From NCBI RefSeq assembly GCF_022819085.1, contig NZ_JALHAG010000001.1, positions 951,395-1,015,394 of the forward strand: DNA of 64,000 bases, written 5' to 3'. The first letter of the stretch is position 1; every line of letters starts with the position of its first letter. A program made the translations under genes and the position numbers. The DNA is from Planococcus ruber. Lineage in GTDB: Bacteria > Bacillota > Bacilli > Bacillales_A > Planococcaceae. The notes under the pieces are model-generated. The model did not search any database. It saw nothing but the letters and a program-made list of their open reading frames with translations, and was not told where the DNA came from. Of the stretch, positions 59,940-64,000 are shown piece after piece.

Positions 59940-61158
59940 AGAGCTGTCGCCTAAAGCACAGGAATTAAGAGTAAAGCTAATAAAGTTTATGGACGAATAC
60001 GTTTATCCAAACGAAAAAACGGTTGAAAAATACATTGAGGAAGCGGAAGACCGCTGGACGATCCCGCCGATTATCGAAGAATTGAAAGAAAAAGCGAAAG
60101 AACAGGGATTGTGGAATTTATTCCTGGACCATCCAGAATATGGAGCGGGGCTATCCAATTATGATTACGCACATCTTTGCGAAATCATGGGCCGCTCATT
60201 AATCGCTCCCGAAATTTTCAACTGCAACGCACCCGATACGGGAAACATGGAAGTTTTCGTGAAATATGGAACCGAAGAGCAGAAGAAACAGTGGCTTGAG
60301 CCGCTCCTGCGCGGTGAAATCCGTTCCTGCTTCTCCATGACGGAGCCTGACGTGGCTTCTTCGGATGCAACGAACATCCAAAGCAGCATCGTACGGGATG
60401 GAGATGAATATGTTATCAATGCCAAGAAATGGTGGACGACAGGCGCCATGGATCCGCGCTGCAAAGTGGCGATTGTGATGGGGAAAACAAATCCGGATGC
60501 GCCAAAACACCAGCAGCAATCGATGATTTTGGTTCCCTTCGATCTTCCGGGAGTCGAAATCAAACGTCCGCTGACGGTTTTCGGCTACGACGATGCCCCG
60601 CAAGGACATGCGGAAGTCCATTACAATAACGTCCGGGTACCGGCATCGAATATGCTGCTCGGCGAAGGGCGCGGGTTTGAAATTGCCCAAGGCCGTCTTG
60701 GGCCAGGCAGAATCCACCATTGCATGCGCGCCATCGGAGCAGCAGAACGCGCACTTGAATTATTATGCAAACGTGCAGATAGCCGAGTAGCTTTCGGCTC
60801 TACGTTAGCTGAAAAAGATGTCATTCGTGAAATTATTGCGGAGAGCCGAATCGAAATCGAACAGGCACGCCTGTTGACTTTGCATGCGGCCCATAAAATT
60901 GACGAAGAAGGCGCGAAAGCAGCCCGAAAAGAAATTGCCATGATTAAAATTGCAGCCCCGCGTGTGTCATTGAATGTCATCGACCGGGCGATCCAAGTAT
61001 TTGGCGGAGGCGGCTTAACAGAAGACTTCCCGCTTGCTGCCCATTATGCAAATGCACGGACGCTGCGCCTAGTAGACGGACCGGACCAAGTCCACTTGCG
61101 CGATATCGGCCGGCTTGAACTACGCGAACAATTAAAAGAAGAAGTGAAAAGCAAATAA
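59932..61158 (+). CDS. Acyl-CoA dehydrogenase family protein
   Basis: This 408-residue FAD enzyme oxidises an acyl-CoA to the enoyl-CoA. It shows [20 protein letters not shown] and [16 protein letters not shown] in the middle domain and [21 protein letters not shown], then [23 protein letters not shown] near the C-terminus. This matches the FadE10/11-like or ACAD10/11-like group, which often handles long or modified acyl chains. AGGAGGAG precedes the ATG. It is translationally linked to the upstream synthetase. Confidence 0.9.
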   Translation: MLKELSPKAQELRVKLIKFMDEYVYPNEKTVEKYIEEAEDRWTIPPIIEELKEKAKEQGLWNLFLDHPEYGAGLSNYDYAHLCEIMGRSLIAPEIFNCNAPDTGNMEVFVKYGTEEQKKQWLEPLLRGEIRSCFSMTEPDVASSDATNIQSSIVRDGDEYVINAKKWWTTGAMDPRCKVAIVMGKTNPDAPKHQQQSMILVPFDLPGVEIKRPLTVFGYDDAPQGHAEVHYNNVRVPASNMLLGEGRGFEIAQGRLGPGRIHHCMRAIGAAERALELLCKRADSRVAFGSTLAEKDVIREIIAESRIEIEQARLLTLHAAHKIDEEGAKAARKEIAMIKIAAPRVSLNVIDRAIQVFGGGGLTEDFPLAAHYANARTLRLVDGPDQVHLRDIGRLELREQLKEEVKSK

Positions 61159-61191
61159 GAAAAGAAAGTGCGACAACGAGGAGGTTAGTGG

Positions 61192-62172
61192 ATGAAGACA
61201 TGGTCTGTGACAAAGTTGGCAGATCCACAAGAAGCACTGGAACTGGTTGAAAACAGGAAGCCTGAACCAGGGCCAGGTGAAGTGCTGGTAAAAGTCGAGG
61301 CAGCCGCTTTGAATTTCTTTGATATTCTGCAATGCCAAGGAAAATACCAGGAAAAGCCGCCCCTGCCGTTTACTCCGGGAGCAGAAATCGGAGGAGTGAT
61401 TGAGGCGGTCGGGGAAGGAGCGGCGTTCAAAGTGGGACAACGCGTTCTGGCAACTCCTCTTCTTCCGAACGGCGGCCTCGCGGAATGGACATGTGTAAAG
61501 GAAGAGGGCATCTTCCCGATACCGGATTCGCTTTCATTCTCCGAAGCAGCCGCCCTGTTCATTACGTATCAAACCGCTTATTTCGCTCTACACCGGACAG
61601 CCCGCCTTCAGCCGGGGGAAGTCCTGCTTGTCCATGCGGGTTCCGGCGGCGTCGGCTCCGCTGCCATCCAGCTTGGAAAAGCGGCAGGCGCGACCGTCAT
61701 TGCAACAGCAGGAAGCGATGAAAAAACGGAAATCTGCAAACAGCTTGGAGCCGATCAGGTCATCAACTACCGGACGGAAGATTTTGTTTCAATCGTGAAA
61801 GAAGCGACAAATGGCAAAGGGGCAAACGTGATTTTCGATCCGGTGGGCGGCGATACATTCGACCGTTCGAGAAAATGCATCGCTTTCGAAGGCAGGCTTT
61901 TGGTAATTGGCTTTGCAGGCGGCCGAATTGCCGATGCTCCGACAAACCATGCTTTGATCAAAAACTATTCTATTGTAGGGGTCCATTTTGGATTGTTCCG
62001 GAACCTGATGCCTGAAGAAGTCATGAAAGCGCATCTGGAATTGATGGATCTGTTTGAGCAGGGAGCCATCAAGCCGCTGATTTACGAAGAGCTGCCTTTT
62101 GAAAAAGTGCCAGCTGCCTTGGATTTATTGGGAGACCGCAAGACCTACGGGAAATTGGTAGTGATTCCATAA
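61192..62172 (+). CDS. NADPH:quinone oxidoreductase-like MDR enzyme
   Basis: This 326-residue medium-chain dehydrogenase without zinc ligands resembles quinone oxidoreductase and acryloyl- or crotonyl-CoA reductases. NADPH binding shows as VLVHAGSGGVGSAAIQLGKAAGA, followed by CKQLGADQVINYRTEDF and GANVIFDPVGGDTFDRS. AACGAGGAGG precedes the ATG. In this operon it may reduce an enoyl-CoA or quinone intermediate. NADPH use is inferred from the family. Confidence 0.87.
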   Translation: MKTWSVTKLADPQEALELVENRKPEPGPGEVLVKVEAAALNFFDILQCQGKYQEKPPLPFTPGAEIGGVIEAVGEGAAFKVGQRVLATPLLPNGGLAEWTCVKEEGIFPIPDSLSFSEAAALFITYQTAYFALHRTARLQPGEVLLVHAGSGGVGSAAIQLGKAAGATVIATAGSDEKTEICKQLGADQVINYRTEDFVSIVKEATNGKGANVIFDPVGGDTFDRSRKCIAFEGRLLVIGFAGGRIADAPTNHALIKNYSIVGVHFGLFRNLMPEEVMKAHLELMDLFEQGAIKPLIYEELPFEKVPAALDLLGDRKTYGKLVVIP

Positions 62173-62189
62173 AACAAAGGGGGAAGCCG

Positions 62190-62966
62190 ATGGGGAACTT
62201 AGTGGAGATTCAAATCGAAAATGGAATCGGGCATTTGAAATTGAACCGTCCGGATAAACTGAATGCTTTATCAAAAGAATTGGCTGAAGAACTGCTTCAA
62301 GGGCTGGATTCGTTGAATAAGGATAAAGAAGTCAAAGCAATCATCCTTTCGGGAGAAGGAAAGGCGTTTTCAGCAGGCGGCGATATTGCCTCGATGAAGG
62401 AATTGGCCGGTGCTGCGGAAGTGGCAGAATGGATGGAATTTATCTCGGGGGTATCCAAGAAACTGATGGGCGCGGATAAGTACATCATTGCGGCGGTTCA
62501 TGGATATGCTGCCGGTGCCGGATTCAGCATTGCATTGGCTGCAGATTTCATCGTTGCGGATGAACAGGCCAAATTCGCTTTAAGTTTTGCCAATATCGGA
62601 TTGATCCCGGATCTAGGGCTGATCAAGTCTTTATCCGAACGGGTTTCCAAACCGATTGCGAAGGAATGGATCTCGTCTGCAAAAGTCGTGTCAGCCAAAG
62701 AAGCCTATGACAACGGCATCATCAATCGAATTTCTGAAGGGCCAGTGCTGGAGGAAGCGGAACGATTTGCGGAATTCATCGTTAAAGGCCCAGCTATCAG
62801 CAATAAATACGTGAAGTATTTAGTCAACCATGTCGGGGAGCTTCACGCCGAAACGGCTTTTACGCAGGAAAATATCATTCAGGCGATGCTGCTGCAAACA
62901 GCTGACCATAAAGAAGGCGTCTCCGCTTTCTTCGGAAAGCGAGAGCCGCAGTTTACAGGGAACTAA
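62190..62966 (+). CDS. Enoyl-CoA hydratase/isomerase family protein
   Basis: This 258-residue crotonase-fold enzyme hydrates or isomerises enoyl-CoA. It shows GHLKLNRPDKLNALSKEL, the oxyanion-hole motif LSGEGKAFSAGGDIASMKE and VHGYAAGAGFSIALAADFIVA. The usual catalytic Glu positions fall in FANIGLIPDLG, which carries Asp rather than Glu at the second, hinting at isomerase or other activity. AAGGGGGAAG precedes the ATG. It continues the operon. Confidence 0.88.
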   Translation: MGNLVEIQIENGIGHLKLNRPDKLNALSKELAEELLQGLDSLNKDKEVKAIILSGEGKAFSAGGDIASMKELAGAAEVAEWMEFISGVSKKLMGADKYIIAAVHGYAAGAGFSIALAADFIVADEQAKFALSFANIGLIPDLGLIKSLSERVSKPIAKEWISSAKVVSAKEAYDNGIINRISEGPVLEEAERFAEFIVKGPAISNKYVKYLVNHVGELHAETAFTQENIIQAMLLQTADHKEGVSAFFGKREPQFTGN

Positions 62967-63024
62967 AACCCTTGAAAAACGGCAATACAGAAAGGCAGAT
63001 AAACAAACGGATGGAGGGAAAATA

Positions 63025-64000
63025 ATGAAAAAGTTCAAATCGCAGTTGCTGGTGGCAAGTCTAGGATTGGCAGTTCTACTGAGTGGGTGCAGCAGTGACG
63101 ATTCCGGCAGCACTTCAGCAGAAGGCGAAAAAATTACGTTGCGGGCTGCAACCGGTTTAAGTGCCCAGCATGCTTGGTGGGAAAAATCTATGGTTCCATG
63201 GATGGAGCGAGTTGAAGAATTGACGGACGGACAAGTTGAATTTGAAACCTTTACGGGTGGAGAATTGGTAGCAGTGCCGGATGAAGCGGAAGCTTTGGAA
63301 AGCGGCACCGTTGACGTAGCCCTTGTATTGCCGATCTATCAGCCGGACCAATTCCCGATGGCTGAAGTAACGATGCTCCCGTTGAACCATTCGGATACCT
63401 TAATCGCTTCAAATGCTTGGAAAAAGCTTTTGGAAAGTGATGAAGAATTAGCGGATGGCAAAACGTATACAGAAATGCAGTTTGGAAACTTTAAAGTTTT
63501 CCCTGTATCCACTACCCAGGAGTATTCCATTTCGACTACTGGCCATGAGTTTAATTCGGTTGGCGATGTAAAAGGCACTTCACTTCGTACGCCTTCACGG
63601 ATCCATGAAATGTATGCTGCAAAAACAGGGATCAATAGTGTGACGATGCCGGCAGTTGAAATTTATGATGCGCTAAGCCGCGGTACATTTGAAGGTGCTT
63701 TCTATAGTATTGCCGACTGGACCGGATATGGTTTCCAAGATCTGTTTACCTACACAGTAACCGGCATCAATTTCGGCCATTTCAATGCATTTATCGGAAT
63801 GTCTCAAGATAAATGGGAAGAAATGCCCGAAAATGTGCAAGAAGCAATGACACAAGCAAACGAAGAAATTTTCGAACCAGGAGCTCAAGAATGGATGGAC
63901 CGCGCAGAAGCGATTATTCCGGAAAATGAAGCAAATGGCGGAAAATTCGTCGACTTTAGCGAATTGGACCAAGAAGTTCAAGACCACTTTAATACAGGAA
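63025..64000 (+). CDS. TRAP transporter solute-binding lipoprotein (DctP type), partial
   Basis: This open frame of 325 codons runs off the window end without a stop, so the C-terminus is missing. It starts MKKFKSQLLVASLGLAVLLS with the lipobox LLSGC (Cys at about residue 22). DctP-family features include QHAWWEKSMVPWMERVEELT, VEFETFTGGELV, LRTPSRIHEMYAAKTGI and VTMPAVEIYDALSRGTFEGAF. It binds a carboxylate substrate for a TRAP permease, whose genes probably follow beyond the edge. GGAGGG precedes the ATG. It lies 58 bp after the hydratase gene. Confidence 0.88.
   Translation, partial: MKKFKSQLLVASLGLAVLLSGCSSDDSGSTSAEGEKITLRAATGLSAQHAWWEKSMVPWMERVEELTDGQVEFETFTGGELVAVPDEAEALESGTVDVALVLPIYQPDQFPMAEVTMLPLNHSDTLIASNAWKKLLESDEELADGKTYTEMQFGNFKVFPVSTTQEYSISTTGHEFNSVGDVKGTSLRTPSRIHEMYAAKTGINSVTMPAVEIYDALSRGTFEGAFYSIADWTGYGFQDLFTYTVTGINFGHFNAFIGMSQDKWEEMPENVQEAMTQANEEIFEPGAQEWMDRAEAIIPENEANGGKFVDFSELDQEVQDHFNTG

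Overview
The window looks like the chromosome of a low-to-moderate GC member of the Bacillales, most likely the Planococcaceae (Planococcus-like). The support is bacilli-type gene content (mtnE/mtnU, yxlEFG, yceGH-type tellurite genes, csbB-gtrA-yfhO, bacterial NOS), strong AAGGAGG ribosome binding sites with frequent TTG/GTG starts, T-box and FMN riboswitch control, and promoters matching sigma-A, sigma-B and ECF consensus. The genus is inferred, not proven. I found no tRNA, rRNA, insertion sequence, prophage or CRISPR array. The region reads as ordinary chromosome.

Layout. 1-9.6 kb holds single metabolic and housekeeping genes: an acyl-CoA thioesterase, a SEC-C protein, acetyltransferases, an acetamidase-like enzyme, signal peptidase I, the divergent methionine-salvage pair mtnE/mtnU, a PfkB sugar kinase and an OsmC protein. 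A cluster of DnaA boxes lies at 719-864. 9.7-16.1 kb holds topoisomerase III, a cysteine-less HMA-like protein, an isoaspartyl methyltransferase-like protein, a D-Ala-D-Ala carboxypeptidase, MsrA and MgtC (with an overlapping upstream mini-ORF). 16.1-19.6 kb is a GntR/YtrA-type operon with two tandem operators on its own promoter and a DUF1648 protein plus YxlE-YxlF-YxlG-like ABC transporter genes. 22.0-24.4 kb is an FMN-riboswitch operon with ribE, ribB and ribH, but with no ribD and no GTP cyclohydrolase II domain. 24.5-28.7 kb holds a DUF421 protein, a histidine phosphatase, an LtaS-type sulfatase and a DUF697 GTPase. 28.8-33.1 kb is an envelope quality-control locus: response regulator, histidine kinase, PrsA-like foldase, HtrA protease.

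33.2-38.3 kb is a general-stress island (small membrane protein, DJ-1/PfpI protein, Ohr, charged small protein, manganese catalase, DUF2512 protein, SDR, SOD-like lipoprotein). Four good sigma-B promoters are visible here. 38.4-42.4 kb is a lipoteichoic-acid-type glycosylation set (YfhO, GtrA, CsbB) on the minus strand. It diverges from 42.7-51.7 kb, a large Ter stress cluster (three TerD proteins, a CitE-like lyase, two PRTase-family proteins, a HAD phosphatase, YceG, TelA) preceded by a near-perfect ECF promoter and a sigma-A promoter.

51.8-55.8 kb is serine biosynthesis: a T-box leader with a probable AGC (Ser) specifier, a class V aminotransferase, serA, and a convergent HAD phosphatase. 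55.9-58.1 kb carries nitric oxide synthase, a small unknown partner and a YebC-family protein. 58.2-64.0 kb is a catabolic operon (acyl-CoA synthetase, acyl-CoA dehydrogenase, quinone-oxidoreductase-like enzyme, enoyl-CoA hydratase) ending in a TRAP solute-binding lipoprotein cut by the window edge. A perfect 9-4-9 inverted repeat sits in its 5' UTR.

Taken together, about 18 kb (33-52 kb) is devoted to oxidative, general and envelope stress. No wholly new system is evident. The most unusual items are the Ter cluster and its promoter architecture, the incomplete riboflavin operon, the DnaA-box cluster, the SOD-like protein without metal ligands, and the TRAP-linked acyl-CoA operon.
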